From: Prochlorococcus sp. AG-402-O21
Lineage (GTDB): Bacteria; Cyanobacteriota; Cyanobacteriia; PCC-6307; Cyanobiaceae
NCBI GenBank assembly: GCA_003216375.1
Contig: QCIZ01000002.1
Location: forward strand, 1 to 64,000
Direction of reading: 5' to 3'
Length of the DNA: 64,000 nucleotides
Shown here: positions 18,721 through 29,257 of the stretch, piece by piece
How the letters are laid out: each line of letters starts with the position of its first letter
Numbering within the stretch: position 1 is the stretch's first letter
The notes under the pieces: generated by a model
Told to the model about the DNA's origin: nothing
Databases searched by the model: none
What the model saw: only the letters and a program-made list of their open reading frames with translations
Made by a program: the position numbers and the translations under genes

Positions 18721-19908
18721 TCATTTGCTTGCTTGTTTTAACAAAAAACCTCCTCCTAACATAGACAAAAAAACAGGAGTCCAAGCAGCAAAAAAAGGAA
18801 TAATTATGCCTTTGACTCCAAGAGAGCTAAAACCAAAACTCAAAATGTAATAAATAAGTATCAAAATAATACTTAATCCGAAACTTTGACTTCTACCTCC
18901 TCCTTTTTTTTGCATTACCCCAAAGCTACAACCAATCAAGGCAAAAACTGAACAAGCAATAGGCAAAGTAAATTTTTCTTGAATTCTTACCTTCATTTTT
19001 CTTGCTTCTTTAATATTTCCACTACTTTGATATAGCTCCATGGCAGTTTTCGCCTCTCCTAGGTTCATATCATTTGCATCTTTGGGCAATTGAGCAATTG
19101 TCGTAAGTTCAGTTCCTAATGGATATAAAAAGCTCAAGAATTTAGTCCTTGTATTACTTCCATCAGGAATTAAGGTCAAAATATCTCCTTCAAAAAATTC
19201 CCAATTATTTTTATCACTATTCCAAATTCCTTTTTTTGCCTTAAGCATCTGAGTAAAACCTCTTTTCGAGAAATCAATTACTGTGACATCCAACATCTGC
19301 CCTTCAAAAAATCTTCGAGCATAAAAAAGATGTGTAACTCCTCTTTTTTTGTAGTTGGAATATGGGTCTACAATTTCGCCTTTCTTTGAAAAAATTATAT
19401 CCTCTCCCTGTTCATCTGCAAAAGATCTTCCTAAAGAATTTGCTAAAACTATTTCAGCATTTTTATTTGCAATTGGAACAATATTATTATTAAAGATGAA
19501 AGTCATATATGACATAAAAATTGACAAGATTAAACCTGGTAATATGAGTCTATAAATTGATACACCAATACTTTTTAAAGCCTTAATTTCACTATTATCA
19601 TTAAGACTTCCATAAGCTAATAATGTTGAAAGCAACATTGCCATTGGGAAAGAAATAACAATAAAGCTAGGTAGCTTTAACATTAAAATCTGAATAGCAA
19701 TAGACAAGGGAAGTCCAATCTCAACTATTTTCCTTATAAGATCGAATATAACGCCTAAAGAAAGAGAAACTACAGTAAAAGCAGCAATTGAAAAAAACAA
19801 AGGTGGTAATAATTCAAGAAATATCCACCTATCTAACAACGGAATTATTTTCCACTTTCTTTTTAATAAATTATGAAATCTTGTAAAAAAAAATAGAATA
19901 TCAAACAT
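18721..19908 (-). CDS. LptF/LptG-family permease (lipopolysaccharide export)
   Basis: YjgP/YjgQ-type permease. Three membrane helices lie near the N-terminus ([20 protein letters not shown] and the next two), a large extramembrane jellyroll domain runs from about residue 140 to 300, and three helices lie near the C-terminus. [11 protein letters not shown] near the start is the usual opening. Length 395 is normal. Cyanobacteria generally carry one fused-role LptF/G protein, so I do not choose between the two names. The LptB ATPase gene ends 5 bases upstream, giving the expected export pair. Confidence 0.9.
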   Translation of the reverse strand: MFDILFFFTRFHNLLKRKWKIIPLLDRWIFLELLPPLFFSIAAFTVVSLSLGVIFDLIRKIVEIGLPLSIAIQILMLKLPSFIVISFPMAMLLSTLLAYGSLNDNSEIKALKSIGVSIYRLILPGLILSIFMSYMTFIFNNNIVPIANKNAEIVLANSLGRSFADEQGEDIIFSKKGEIVDPYSNYKKRGVTHLFYARRFFEGQMLDVTVIDFSKRGFTQMLKAKKGIWNSDKNNWEFFEGDILTLIPDGSNTRTKFLSFLYPLGTELTTIAQLPKDANDMNLGEAKTAMELYQSSGNIKEARKMKVRIQEKFTLPIACSVFALIGCSFGVMQKKGGGRSQSFGLSIILILIYYILSFGFSSLGVKGIIIPFFAAWTPVFLSMLGGGFLLKQASK

Positions 19909-19913
19909 AATAG

Positions 19914-20639
19914 TTAATCAAATGAATTACCAAGATAATTTTCTTTAACTATTTGATTTCTTCTGAGCTTGTTAGAAGACCCATCAGCAAGGATTTCTCC
20001 ATTGTTAAGGATATAAGAGCGGTTAGTTATCGCCAGCGTTGCTCTAACATTGTGATCAGTAATTAATATTCCTATATTTTTATTTTTTAAATTACTAATT
20101 AAATTCTGTAGGTCATTAATAGCTATAGGATCAATCCCTGCAAAAGGCTCATCTAAAAGTAAATATTTCGGACCTAATCGTCCAACGGCTAAAGCTCTGG
20201 CCACTTCACACCTGCGTCTTTCCCCTCCTGAAAGTTGATGACCAAAACGATCAAGAAAAGATACCAAATTAAATTCCTCGATCAATTCTTCACGCTTATT
20301 CCTATATAAAGATTTTGATAAGTTGGCTTGAGAAAGAGCAATATCCAAATTCTCAATAACTGTGAGGTTCCTAAAGACACTTGGTTCTTGTGGTAAATAA
20401 CCAATACCCAGTTGAACTCTTTTTGTCATAGATAAGTTTCTTATACACTTTCCGTCCAAGTAGATATTTCCTTTATTTGGCTTAATCAACCCCACGATCA
20501 TATTAAAAGTACTCGTCTTACCTGCGCCATTTGGTCCCAAAAGACCAACCACTTCCCCAGGCTTAACATTTAAAGTAACCTCTTTTACAATAGTTCTATG
20601 GGATAAGGTTAAATTCAAACTCTCAATAAGTAGAGTCAT
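19914..20639 (-). CDS. lptB: Lipopolysaccharide export ABC transporter ATPase LptB
   Basis: ATPase that powers transfer of lipopolysaccharide from the inner membrane to the outer membrane through LptF/G. Walker A is GPNGAGKT (35-42), the Q-loop region GYLPQEPSVFRNLTV is typical of LptB, the signature is QLSGGERRRCEVARAL, and Walker B is YLLLDEPFAGIDP with ILITDHNVRATL as the H-loop. Length 241 is standard. It is followed after 5 bases by the permease gene. Confidence 0.95.
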   Translation of the reverse strand: MTLLIESLNLTLSHRTIVKEVTLNVKPGEVVGLLGPNGAGKTSTFNMIVGLIKPNKGNIYLDGKCIRNLSMTKRVQLGIGYLPQEPSVFRNLTVIENLDIALSQANLSKSLYRNKREELIEEFNLVSFLDRFGHQLSGGERRRCEVARALAVGRLGPKYLLLDEPFAGIDPIAINDLQNLISNLKNKNIGILITDHNVRATLAITNRSYILNNGEILADGSSNKLRRNQIVKENYLGNSFD

Positions 20640-20714
20640 TTCAGTAAAACCTATCAGGGAAATGCTTATACATAAGAATTATCTGATAACAAATTATACC
20701 TAACATATACAGAA

Positions 20715-22271
20715 TTAATCAATAATCCTCTCAACCCAATACAAGTAGAATTTCTCTGAATCATGAAAAGAATTCTCAAATTTAGAATCTGCAAATACAC
20801 TAAATTTATCAAAATAAAGAGATTCACCTGGCTCCAGATTCTTAATAGCTGATCTCTTACTTAAAAGTAGTAATAATTTATTTACTTTAGGAAATTTTTC
20901 TAAATAAACTTGAACTTCATCTAGTGTCTTAGTTCTTTCTAATGTAACCCTATTCGCCCACTGCGCATAACTTCCTAAACCATTCAACTCAGGCAAGTAA
21001 AATTCTCTATCAAGGTATCCTGATACAGTTGCAACCTCGACATCTCTGGTCGCAAATATTGGGAAATCCTGCCAACCATTAGCTTGTATATATTGAGCAG
21101 TTTCCTTTCCACTTGAATAAGGCAAAAGAAAATCATTGAAAACCATATGTACACCAACAACCATATGAATAGTTAAACAAACAGTCAGTAAGCCAGGGAA
21201 ATAAAATAAATTACCCTTAGTGAATAGATTTTGATCACTAGATGAAATAAATTGTTGGTCTTCGTTAGATTTCGATAACCAAATTGATGAGATAATCAAA
21301 AGGAAATAATACCCATAATGTCTTGATCCAATACCCAAATATAAAAAATAGTTAAAAAGAAATAAAAAAACTAAACCACTAAAAAAATAAGTTAAGGCTA
21401 GAGGGTAACGTTTAATAAAAGTAATAGTACTGAATAGCAAAAACAAAGTAATTAAGGCACATAAACTTAAATCAAAAAAGCTACTTGAGTTAGGAATAAT
21501 GAGAACATATCCACCAAAAAGCTGTCCAAATACTCTAAGAAAATGCCGAAAATCGAGAAAGGAAGATACTAATTCAACTGAATCTCTGACTTGAAAAAGA
21601 CTAAAAGCTCCGAAACACAATAATGCAAAGGTAAAAGTGATACTTGAAATCAAATCATAAATCCATTTTTTATTTCTCATATAATTTTCTCTTTGCTGAG
21701 GGTTTACAAACCAATCAAAGACAAGCGTCATTCCGATAGCAAATGCTAGTGACCAGGACAAGGCTTGTGTATTAGCCAAAAGTCCTATACATAAAGCAAA
21801 AGGGATATATGTTCTCTCTTTTAAATGATAAATAGAGCAAAAAATAAAGATTATTAATTCTGCAATTACATAATGACGACTCACAAAAAAATATTCCCAA
21901 AAAGGAAAGTATCCAAAAGTAAATAAAGATTTAGTCAATAGATTAAAAGGACTAAATCTCCAAAAAATTAAAATAGCCGAACTACCTAAAACCCAATGCA
22001 AAAGTTGCATACTTATTGGGGTACCAGTAATATTTTTCGAAAAATAAATTAATAATGACCAGAGGATAGGATGTCCAGATGGTGCATTATTTTTCCATAA
22101 ATCTATCAAGTTGTCGCTCTGCCAAGCGACTAGCCATCCTTGCATCTCATCTCTCCAAAGAGCATGATTAAATGCACCGAATAACCCAATTACTATAAAT
22201 AAAATAGGTAGGAATATCTCATAAAACTTCTTATCGGGTAATTGTATTTGATTGATTCTTTTAAATTCCAT
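20715..22271 (-). CDS. Polytopic membrane protein, probable GT-C type glycosyltransferase
   Basis: 518 residues with about ten or more predicted membrane helices. An early loop contains HALWRDEMQGWLVA, an Asp-Glu pair after the first helix as in GT-C transferases that use lipid-linked sugars (ArnT/PMT type). GHPILWSLLIYF resembles the next conserved region. The C-terminal 130 residues are mainly soluble and would sit outside the membrane. Its location downstream of envelope export genes in transcript order fits sugar transfer to an envelope glycan, but donor and acceptor are unknown. Confidence 0.6.
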   Translation of the reverse strand: MEFKRINQIQLPDKKFYEIFLPILFIVIGLFGAFNHALWRDEMQGWLVAWQSDNLIDLWKNNAPSGHPILWSLLIYFSKNITGTPISMQLLHWVLGSSAILIFWRFSPFNLLTKSLFTFGYFPFWEYFFVSRHYVIAELIIFIFCSIYHLKERTYIPFALCIGLLANTQALSWSLAFAIGMTLVFDWFVNPQQRENYMRNKKWIYDLISSITFTFALLCFGAFSLFQVRDSVELVSSFLDFRHFLRVFGQLFGGYVLIIPNSSSFFDLSLCALITLFLLFSTITFIKRYPLALTYFFSGLVFLFLFNYFLYLGIGSRHYGYYFLLIISSIWLSKSNEDQQFISSSDQNLFTKGNLFYFPGLLTVCLTIHMVVGVHMVFNDFLLPYSSGKETAQYIQANGWQDFPIFATRDVEVATVSGYLDREFYLPELNGLGSYAQWANRVTLERTKTLDEVQVYLEKFPKVNKLLLLLSKRSAIKNLEPGESLYFDKFSVFADSKFENSFHDSEKFYLYWVERIID

Positions 22272-22428
22272 TGTAATTTACAAGAAATGCCGATCTATAT
22301 ATTTGAATTAATATAATTTTTTTTTAATTTTATTCAAGATTTTACCAAAGCTAAAAAACATTACATAAAAAATTATATAAAATCATCTCACTTTCAATAA
22401 AAAAATTGTAATAGACTTAACAAAGTTT
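22272..22428. other. AT-rich gap between DUF309 gene and GT-C gene
   Basis: 157 bases, very rich in A and T with several A/T runs and no open frame of note. It presumably carries the promoter of the minus-strand gene at 20715-22271. I see no convincing hairpin. Confidence 0.4.
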
Positions 22429-22809
22429 TCAAAGGAAATAGAGAACTGGCACGCTGCAACCATCTAAGTCCTTACCAATTTGGAGAAATTCCAATCTCCT
22501 ACTAACGCATTCACAAAGTCCTACAATATCTAATCCTAAATTAGTTAATTGAAATCTTCTTAACCTACCCAATGCTTCTCCATAAAGTATAGTTGCACCA
22601 TTTATATTGCTATTTTCTAAATGTACTTGAGCAACAGCAACTTGCAATATGCCCTGCAATAATTGCCTTTCAGGTCCGCCAGTCTCATGCCATATCTCTT
22701 CAAAAACATCATGAGATTTGTACCACTGACAAGAATTAAATAATTTCATTCCTATTTCAAAACGACAATCATTTATAAATAAACCATCATGTTTATCTAT
22801 GAGAGTCAT
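22429..22809 (-). CDS. DUF309 family protein
   Basis: A 126-residue all-helical protein. The conserved DUF309 block is clear: FEIGMKLFNSCQWYKSHDVFEEIW, then GPERQLLQGILQVAVAQVHL, then GATILYGEALGRL. The His-Asp and Glu-Glu in the first block are invariant in the family. Function is unknown; related proteins are widespread in cyanobacteria and chloroplast-bearing organisms. Its ATG shares one base with the typA stop (TAATG), so translation is coupled to typA. Confidence 0.88.
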   Translation of the reverse strand: MTLIDKHDGLFINDCRFEIGMKLFNSCQWYKSHDVFEEIWHETGGPERQLLQGILQVAVAQVHLENSNINGATILYGEALGRLRRFQLTNLGLDIVGLCECVSRRLEFLQIGKDLDGCSVPVLYFL

Positions 22810-24611
22810 TATTTTTTCAAATTTTTCCTTGTATTAATTTTTCTCAACCTTATAGATTCAGGAGTAACTTCCAACATCTCTCCTGGTCCAATGTATTCAA
22901 GAGCTCTTTCTAATGTCATTTCAATTGGAGATTGTAATTGATCTAGTTCATCTGCACCCGCTGATCGCATGTTGGTAAGTTGCTTAGCCTTGCAAATATT
23001 TAATTCAAGATCTTGTGGGCGATTATTCTCCCCAATAATCATTCCTTTATAAACTTTTGCTCCAGGAGTAATAAAAAATTGTCCTCGGTCTTCTGCATTT
23101 TTTAAGGAATAGAAAGTAGCGACACCCTCTTCGAATGAGATTAGAACTCCATTTCTCCTTTGTTCAAAATCTCCTACAGATGGCCTGTATTCAAAAAAGG
23201 AATGACTCATAATACCTTCACCTCTTGTTGCACGAATAAATTCACCCCTAAATCCAATCAAGCCTCTCGATGGGATAACAAATTCAAGCTGGGTTCGATG
23301 ATCAGCACCTGTTTCCATATTTTGCATTTCACCTTTTCTTACTCCAAGGCTTTCAATACAAGCCCCAATAGAAGCCTCAGGGACATCAAGAACTAGGGTC
23401 TCAACCGGTTCGCATTTAATTTCATCAATTGTCCTGAAAATGACCTGTGGTTGAGAAACTTGAAATTCATACCCTTCTCTTCGCATTGTCTCTATAAGAA
23501 TTCCTAGATGTAACTCACCTCTCCCGCTAACAGAAAAGCGATCTGGTGAATCTGTATCCTCGACTCTTAATGCAACATTAGTAAGAAGTTCTTTTTTCAA
23601 ACGATCCTTCAACTGACGACTGGTTACAAACTTGCCCTCTTTCCCTGCAAATGGAGAATCATTTACAACAAAAGTCATCTGCAATGTTGGCTCATCTACC
23701 TTTATTAGAGGTAAAGGCTTCGGTTCATCAGGACAGGCAACAGTTTCTCCAATAGAGACATCTTCAAATCCAGCCAAAGCAACTATATCTCCAGCATTTG
23801 CTTCATCTATTTCAATTCTTTTTAAGCCCTTAAATCCTAATAATTTATTGATCCTTCCTTTTTTCAAACTCCCATCTTCTTTTATTAAACAAGTCCTTTG
23901 GCCATTTTTAATTACACCATTATGTACTCTTCCAATAATAATCGTACCCAAAAAATCAGAGTAATCGAGAGTGGTGACTTGTAATTGCAAAGGCTTATTC
24001 TGATCGCCGACCGGAGGAGGAACTTGCCTAATAATTGCTTCAAATAATGGTTTCATATTATCACTTTCGCTTTTCACTTCAGTCTTTGCAAAACCGCCTA
24101 ATCCACTTCCAAATAAATAAGGAAAATCACATTGATCATCATCAGCTCCCAATTCCAAAAATAGATCTAAAACTTTGTCTACCGCGGTTTCAGGTTCTAC
24201 TCTTGCACGATCAATTTTATTCACAAAAACAATAGGTCTTAAGCCCTGCTCTAAAGCTTTTTTCAAAACGAATCGAGTTTGAGGCATTGGCCCCTCATTG
24301 GCATCAACGACAAGAAGACAACCATCTACCATACCCAAAACCCTCTCGACTTCTCCGCCAAAATCAGCGTGACCTGGGGTGTCAACAATGTTTATTCGGG
24401 TGTCGTTATATGTAACAGCTGTATTTTTAGAAAGAATTGTTATCCCTCTTTCACGTTCCAAATCATTTGAATCCATTGCACAAGTTGGGACTTCCTCGTT
24501 ATCTCGAAAAGTCCCAGATTGACTTAAAAGTGCATCAACTAAAGTTGTCTTACCATGATCAACGTGAGCAATTATTGCGATATTCCTTATGGCTTGTATA
24601 TCAAAACTCAT
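22809..24611 (-). CDS. typA: Translational GTPase TypA/BipA
   Basis: Ribosome-associated GTPase involved in stress adaptation and ribosome assembly. G motifs: AHVDHGKTTL (G1), RGITI (G2), DTPGHADF (G3), NKID (G4). EF-G-like domains follow, and the C-terminal BipA-specific region includes GVRKGEMQNM, PSRGLIGFRGEF and VYKGMIIGENNR. Length 600 fits. It is co-transcribed with the DUF309 gene. Confidence 0.97.
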   Translation of the reverse strand: MSFDIQAIRNIAIIAHVDHGKTTLVDALLSQSGTFRDNEEVPTCAMDSNDLERERGITILSKNTAVTYNDTRINIVDTPGHADFGGEVERVLGMVDGCLLVVDANEGPMPQTRFVLKKALEQGLRPIVFVNKIDRARVEPETAVDKVLDLFLELGADDDQCDFPYLFGSGLGGFAKTEVKSESDNMKPLFEAIIRQVPPPVGDQNKPLQLQVTTLDYSDFLGTIIIGRVHNGVIKNGQRTCLIKEDGSLKKGRINKLLGFKGLKRIEIDEANAGDIVALAGFEDVSIGETVACPDEPKPLPLIKVDEPTLQMTFVVNDSPFAGKEGKFVTSRQLKDRLKKELLTNVALRVEDTDSPDRFSVSGRGELHLGILIETMRREGYEFQVSQPQVIFRTIDEIKCEPVETLVLDVPEASIGACIESLGVRKGEMQNMETGADHRTQLEFVIPSRGLIGFRGEFIRATRGEGIMSHSFFEYRPSVGDFEQRRNGVLISFEEGVATFYSLKNAEDRGQFFITPGAKVYKGMIIGENNRPQDLELNICKAKQLTNMRSAGADELDQLQSPIEMTLERALEYIGPGEMLEVTPESIRLRKINTRKNLKK

Positions 24612-24743
24612 AATTTAAAAAATTAAATTGTCTCTGAATTAATTTGAACATAAAGGATATCTCACGATGACTTCATTTAGATCTTTTAAATGCCAATAAA
24701 AATATCGAATATGAAAGTAGAAATAAAAAAGATTAAGTCAAAA

Positions 24744-25454
24744 TTATTTGAATTTTGTAATTTTATTGGCAGGTTCAAATTTCCTCAAAGCATTAACAGT
24801 TCCTTCAAATCTCCAATGCCAAGGCTCATAAGCTACTCCTTGTTTGTTGTTGGGTGGAAATGAAAGAACAAAATGATATTTGGGGGCAAACCTCTTCATC
24901 CATTTAAAAGCAGGCGTTTGCTCAAATTCAACCTCAAAATGGGTATCTGGATAATTCCCATCACCAACATCGATTGCATATCCTGTGCTGTGTTCGGAAT
25001 AACCAGGAGGAGCTGAGACCATAGAACGCTCAACAGCAGTTTGATTCCTAATGGATTTATTTTCATAAAAAATATCTCTTTGCAAATCAATTGATCTGTA
25101 ACCACTTAATAGTTGTAAAGAAATCCCTCTTTGGGCTGCCATAAGTTGCATTTCCTTAAAATTTTCATAAATTTCTTTATGAACGTAAATACCTGGAGAG
25201 AAAAGAATTAACTCATTTTTTGAAGCCTCAGGATAAGGAAGATGTCCCAACAAACTTTTATTTTGTTTTGTCTTAGAGGAGCTAATCACATTATCAAAAG
25301 ATTTTGTTTGACGTAAAAATGATTTATTAGCTAAAAAGCTTAACGATATAGAAAGGCCAACTAATAGAAGTCCTAAACTCAAAAAAGATTTGTTAGAAAG
25401 GGTTTTAATGGATCTAATCCTTTTGGCCAGAGGGATGTCATCTTGATAATTCAT
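24744..25454 (-). CDS. D-alanyl-D-alanine carboxypeptidase, M15B (VanY/LdcB-like), membrane-anchored
   Basis: Zinc peptidase that trims the D-Ala end of peptidoglycan stem peptides. A membrane anchor lies at residues about 23-42. The catalytic domain has LLSGYRSIDLQRDIF, SEHSTGYAIDVGD (zinc His and Asp) and EPWHWRFEG (catalytic Glu and zinc His). Length 236 is normal. A second peptidase of the M15 clan, VanX-like, is found at 31363-32118. It is divergent from chlP. Confidence 0.9.
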   Translation of the reverse strand: MNYQDDIPLAKRIRSIKTLSNKSFLSLGLLLVGLSISLSFLANKSFLRQTKSFDNVISSSKTKQNKSLLGHLPYPEASKNELILFSPGIYVHKEIYENFKEMQLMAAQRGISLQLLSGYRSIDLQRDIFYENKSIRNQTAVERSMVSAPPGYSEHSTGYAIDVGDGNYPDTHFEVEFEQTPAFKWMKRFAPKYHFVLSFPPNNKQGVAYEPWHWRFEGTVNALRKFEPANKITKFK

Positions 25455-25591
25455 ACGATCTGCTTATGGTCAAAACAATTGGGATTCACAAAAATGATGT
25501 TTCGATAGTAACGAGTATCTCTAATCTTTATACTTTCTATGAGATAAGGATGTAAGTTTTATATATAGAGAACTAAATTTTTCATCCAAAG

Positions 25592-26929
25592 ATGTTAAGA
25601 GTTGCTGTTATTGGTGGTGGTCCAAGTGGATCATGCGCTGCAGAAATTTTAGCTAAGGCAGGTGTTAAAACATGGATTTTCGAGAGAAAGCTTGACAATG
25701 CAAAACCATGTGGAGGAGCAATCCCATTATGTATGGTTTCCGAATTTGACCTTCCTGAATCAATTATTGATCGGAAAGTCAGGAACATGAAAATGATATC
25801 CCCATCAAATAGAGAAGTAGATATTATTTTGGATGATATTTATCCAGGAAGCGACAAAGAATATATAGGCATGTTGAGGCGTGAAGTCATGGATTCATTC
25901 ATGAGAAATCGTGCCGCAGAACTTGGTGCAACATTAGTAAATGGATTGGTATCAAAAATAGAAACTGGTACTAATAAACAAGGTCCATATACTCTTCATT
26001 ACACCGAAACACTAAATGACCAAACTGAAGAGAAAGGTAAGCAACTTGAGGTGGATTTAATTGTTGGTGCAGATGGTGCAACAAGCAGAGTTGCAAAAGC
26101 AATGGATGCTGGTGATTACAACTATGCAGTAGCAATTCAAGAAAGGATAAAACTTCCTAAAGAGGAAATGAAGTATTACGAAGACAGGGCAGAAATGTAT
26201 GTAGGCACAGATGTATCACCAGATTTCTATGGTTGGGTGTTTCCCAAATATGACCATGTTGCAGCCGGAACAGGAACAATGAAACAAAATGGTGGTTTGA
26301 TAAAAAGCCTTCAGATTGGTGTCAGAGAGAGAGCAAAGAAGAGGCTCGTAAACGGAGAAGTAATCAAAGTAGAAGCTCATCCAATCCCTGAACATCCAAG
26401 ACCAAGAAGAGTTGTTGGAAGAATGGCACTAGTTGGAGATGCAGCAGGTTATGTAACCAAAAGCTCAGGAGAAGGAATTTATTTCGCTGCTAAAAGTGGA
26501 AGGATGTGTGCCGAGCAAATTGTTGAATCAAGTCAAAATGGGAAAATAATACCCACAGAAAATGATCTCAAAAAATATTTAAAGAAATGGGATAAAAAAT
26601 ATGGAACTACTTATACAGTTTTAGATATTCTCCAAAGAATTTTCTATACCAGTGATGGAGCAAGGGAAGCCTTTGTAGAGATGTGTGGTGACATGGATGT
26701 TCAAAGACTTACGTTTGATAGTTATCTGTACAAAACTGTAGTTGCCATGAAGCCGCTTCAACAATTAAAACTTACCCTATTAACAATTGGTTCTGTTTTA
26801 AGAGGTAAAGCACTAGCACCAAGCACATATAAGCCAGTACCAAGTGCTGTTAGAGATGATAAAGAAGTTAATAAAATGTTAGCAGTAAGTTCAATTAAAG
26901 GTGGTATAAAAACTAGTAAAAAACAATAG
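25592..26929 (+). CDS. chlP: Geranylgeranyl diphosphate reductase
   Basis: Flavoprotein that reduces geranylgeranyl to phytyl groups for chlorophyll and tocopherol. The FAD-binding motif VAVIGGGPSGSCAAEIL is at the N-terminus. KPCGGAIPLCMV, VGADGATSRVAKAM and ALVGDAAGYVTKSSGEGIYFA are family-specific blocks. Length 445 matches cyanobacterial ChlP. The upstream 137 bases, shared with the divergent carboxypeptidase gene, should contain its promoter; TATATATAG just before the gene is a possible -10 region. Confidence 0.97.
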   Translation: MLRVAVIGGGPSGSCAAEILAKAGVKTWIFERKLDNAKPCGGAIPLCMVSEFDLPESIIDRKVRNMKMISPSNREVDIILDDIYPGSDKEYIGMLRREVMDSFMRNRAAELGATLVNGLVSKIETGTNKQGPYTLHYTETLNDQTEEKGKQLEVDLIVGADGATSRVAKAMDAGDYNYAVAIQERIKLPKEEMKYYEDRAEMYVGTDVSPDFYGWVFPKYDHVAAGTGTMKQNGGLIKSLQIGVRERAKKRLVNGEVIKVEAHPIPEHPRPRRVVGRMALVGDAAGYVTKSSGEGIYFAAKSGRMCAEQIVESSQNGKIIPTENDLKKYLKKWDKKYGTTYTVLDILQRIFYTSDGAREAFVEMCGDMDVQRLTFDSYLYKTVVAMKPLQQLKLTLLTIGSVLRGKALAPSTYKPVPSAVRDDKEVNKMLAVSSIKGGIKTSKKQ

Positions 26930-26938
26930 CAAAATTAA

Positions 26939-29101
26939 TTAACTAAGCTTGCTGAAATCAGCAAGTATCAAGGACTGGTTTCTAAGTATCGTCAATAGAT
27001 TAAGCCTATTATTTCTTAGATTAATATCATCCGTCATAACCATTACACTCCCTTCTCCATCAAAAAAATTGGCTAAAGTTTCTGCGCTTGAAACTAAACC
27101 ATCAGCTAACAACTTATATTTAACACGATCACAGTTTATGGTAAGAGGCTTTAATTTCTCCAAAACATTAAACATTTCGCTTTCGCACTCTTTTTCAAAT
27201 AGCGACTTATTTACAAAACCAGAAGGATCTATTACGTCTTTAGCGATAGAACTTTTAACTGCCAACTTAGAGGCTCTAGTCACAACAGTTTGCAACAAAT
27301 TAAGTGTATTATTTTTCCTCATATCCATTAATAATGAGGCACGAAAATCAACATCTGTTGGATCATCTAACAATTTTGATGTTAAGCTTGTGTCTCCCGA
27401 AACAGCCTGAATAATATCAAAGTCGATATCTTTCTCTTCTAATAAACTAATGATTCTTTGACGAAAGAATTCCTTCAACTCGATTGTAAGACTACCTATA
27501 TCAAGAGAAAGAGAAGGGAAAAGTTTCTCCCAATAAATAAGTGAATCATTTAATATTTCATTGATATTTAATTGCCAATCTTTACTCCATAGAATCAACA
27601 ATATTCCATTAGCAGCCCTTCTCAAAGCATATGGATCAGATGAGCCAGAAGGTCTTTCACCCTTAGCATAAATGCTGAAAAGTAATTCAAAGCGTTCAGC
27701 TAATGAAACCACATTGCCAAGGTTATTTGATGGAAGAGAGTCTGCTGTTCCTTTGGGTTTGTAATGTTCTAAAACGCCAAGGCATACATCTCTGGATTCA
27801 CCCTCATGAAGTAAATATTTAGATCCAATAATTCCCTGCAACTCTGGAAATTCGTCAACCATATTGCTAACTAAATCATGTTTAGAAAAATGTGCAACTT
27901 TCACAGATTTTTCAATATCCTCTTGGTCAAATTTAAGTTCTGATGTTAATAATTTAGTAAGCCATTCAATCCGATCTACACGGTCATATAGAGAACCTAA
28001 TCCTTCAGCAAAGGTTACATCTTTTAATTTATTAATACGTGAAGAGCTATTGATTAATAAATCTGATTTTATAAAAAATGAAGCATCAGAAAACCTAGCT
28101 TTTAATACTTTTTCATTTCCTAAAATAATATTTTCTTTTGATGAAGATAATCCATTACTAATACACAAAAAGCTTGGAAGTAATATATTTCTAGAGTCAA
28201 GTGACAAGGGGTCAAGCTGAACATTTACTTTGTATATGGGTATATATCGTTGATGATTCTTCATTACTGTGGACAAAACCTCAGGGGGTAAATCGAGGAA
28301 AGATTCATCAAAACTCCCAGTCACAAGAAAAGGAGACTCAACTAAATCTGTCAGCTCATTTAAAAGGGGTTCAGTCAGATCTGGCTTAACTTTTTTGAGT
28401 TTTGCGTGATTAAGAACTAAATCATTGATATGTGAAAGGCGACTATTCCTGTCAACTGTTACTCCAGCATCCTGCAATTGATCAAAGTATGTTTTCGCAT
28501 TTTTAATTTCTAATTCTGATCCATGCAACCTATGTGCTCTTGAGATATTGCCAATTTGAATTTCTGGATCACAACCTGAAATACTAAAGGGTAAAACTTC
28601 TGAGTCAATCAAAGAAACAATCCAACGGATAGGTCTCGAAAATCGAAAATCCCCTTTAGCCCATCTCATAAATCTTCTTCCTTGAATTTTCGTGATCCAT
28701 CCAGGTAAATATTCAGCTAACAAACTCTCAATTGGCTTGCCTTTCTCAATTAATTTAGCGAAAACAAATGAACCCTTAGGCGTTTCTCGAATCTCTAATT
28801 TTTCAGGAGAAACGTCATATCTTCTAGCAAAACCAATTGCTGCTTTTGTAGGTTTTCCATCATGAAAAGCTTGAGAAACAGGAGGACCTTTTCGTTCAGC
28901 AATATTATCCTCAGAGAATGGAGCAAGCCCATCGATCGTTAATCCAATTCTTCTGGGGGTAGTAGTAACTCTTATTTCACTAAATTTTATTTTAGAAGAA
29001 TTCAAGTCATTACTTACATTCATCTCAAGCTGGGAAATAACAGATTCAGCTAAATCAGCTGGTAATTCCTCAGTTCCGATTTCTAAAAGGTAAGTAGACA
29101 A
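26939..29101 (-). CDS. glyS: Glycyl-tRNA synthetase beta subunit
   Basis: Beta chain of the bacterial alpha2-beta2 glycyl-tRNA synthetase. The opening TYLLEIGTEELPADLAESV is diagnostic, followed by TTPRRIGL, RRFMRWAKGDFRFSRPIRWIV and GERPSGSSDPYALRRAANGI. The C-terminal anticodon-binding region ends with NFFDGEGSVMVMTDD. Length 720 is normal. glyQ is elsewhere. It converges on chlP with a 9-base gap and is divergent from the sulfite reductase. Confidence 0.96.
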   Translation of the reverse strand: MSTYLLEIGTEELPADLAESVISQLEMNVSNDLNSSKIKFSEIRVTTTPRRIGLTIDGLAPFSEDNIAERKGPPVSQAFHDGKPTKAAIGFARRYDVSPEKLEIRETPKGSFVFAKLIEKGKPIESLLAEYLPGWITKIQGRRFMRWAKGDFRFSRPIRWIVSLIDSEVLPFSISGCDPEIQIGNISRAHRLHGSELEIKNAKTYFDQLQDAGVTVDRNSRLSHINDLVLNHAKLKKVKPDLTEPLLNELTDLVESPFLVTGSFDESFLDLPPEVLSTVMKNHQRYIPIYKVNVQLDPLSLDSRNILLPSFLCISNGLSSSKENIILGNEKVLKARFSDASFFIKSDLLINSSSRINKLKDVTFAEGLGSLYDRVDRIEWLTKLLTSELKFDQEDIEKSVKVAHFSKHDLVSNMVDEFPELQGIIGSKYLLHEGESRDVCLGVLEHYKPKGTADSLPSNNLGNVVSLAERFELLFSIYAKGERPSGSSDPYALRRAANGILLILWSKDWQLNINEILNDSLIYWEKLFPSLSLDIGSLTIELKEFFRQRIISLLEEKDIDFDIIQAVSGDTSLTSKLLDDPTDVDFRASLLMDMRKNNTLNLLQTVVTRASKLAVKSSIAKDVIDPSGFVNKSLFEKECESEMFNVLEKLKPLTINCDRVKYKLLADGLVSSAETLANFFDGEGSVMVMTDDINLRNNRLNLLTILRNQSLILADFSKLS
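26948..26965 (-). terminator. Hairpin at the end of glyS, possible shared 3' structure with chlP
   Basis: CTTGCTGA (26948-26955) and TCAGCAAG (26958-26965) form a perfect 8-bp stem with two bases between. On the minus strand it lies within the last codons of glyS and is followed by a moderately T-rich stretch, not a clean T-run. It is also 18 bases past the chlP stop. It may be a weak bidirectional terminator. Confidence 0.35.
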
Positions 29102-29257
29102 AAAAATTTCCTTATGTTCCTTACAAGATTAGATCTAAATCTGAATTACTTCTACATTCTGTGTCCTAGAAAAAATTTAATAATAAATGAACGCATCTTT
29201 TATTATTCATGGCTTGATTTGAACAATTAAGCACCAACTAACAAGAAAAATGATACA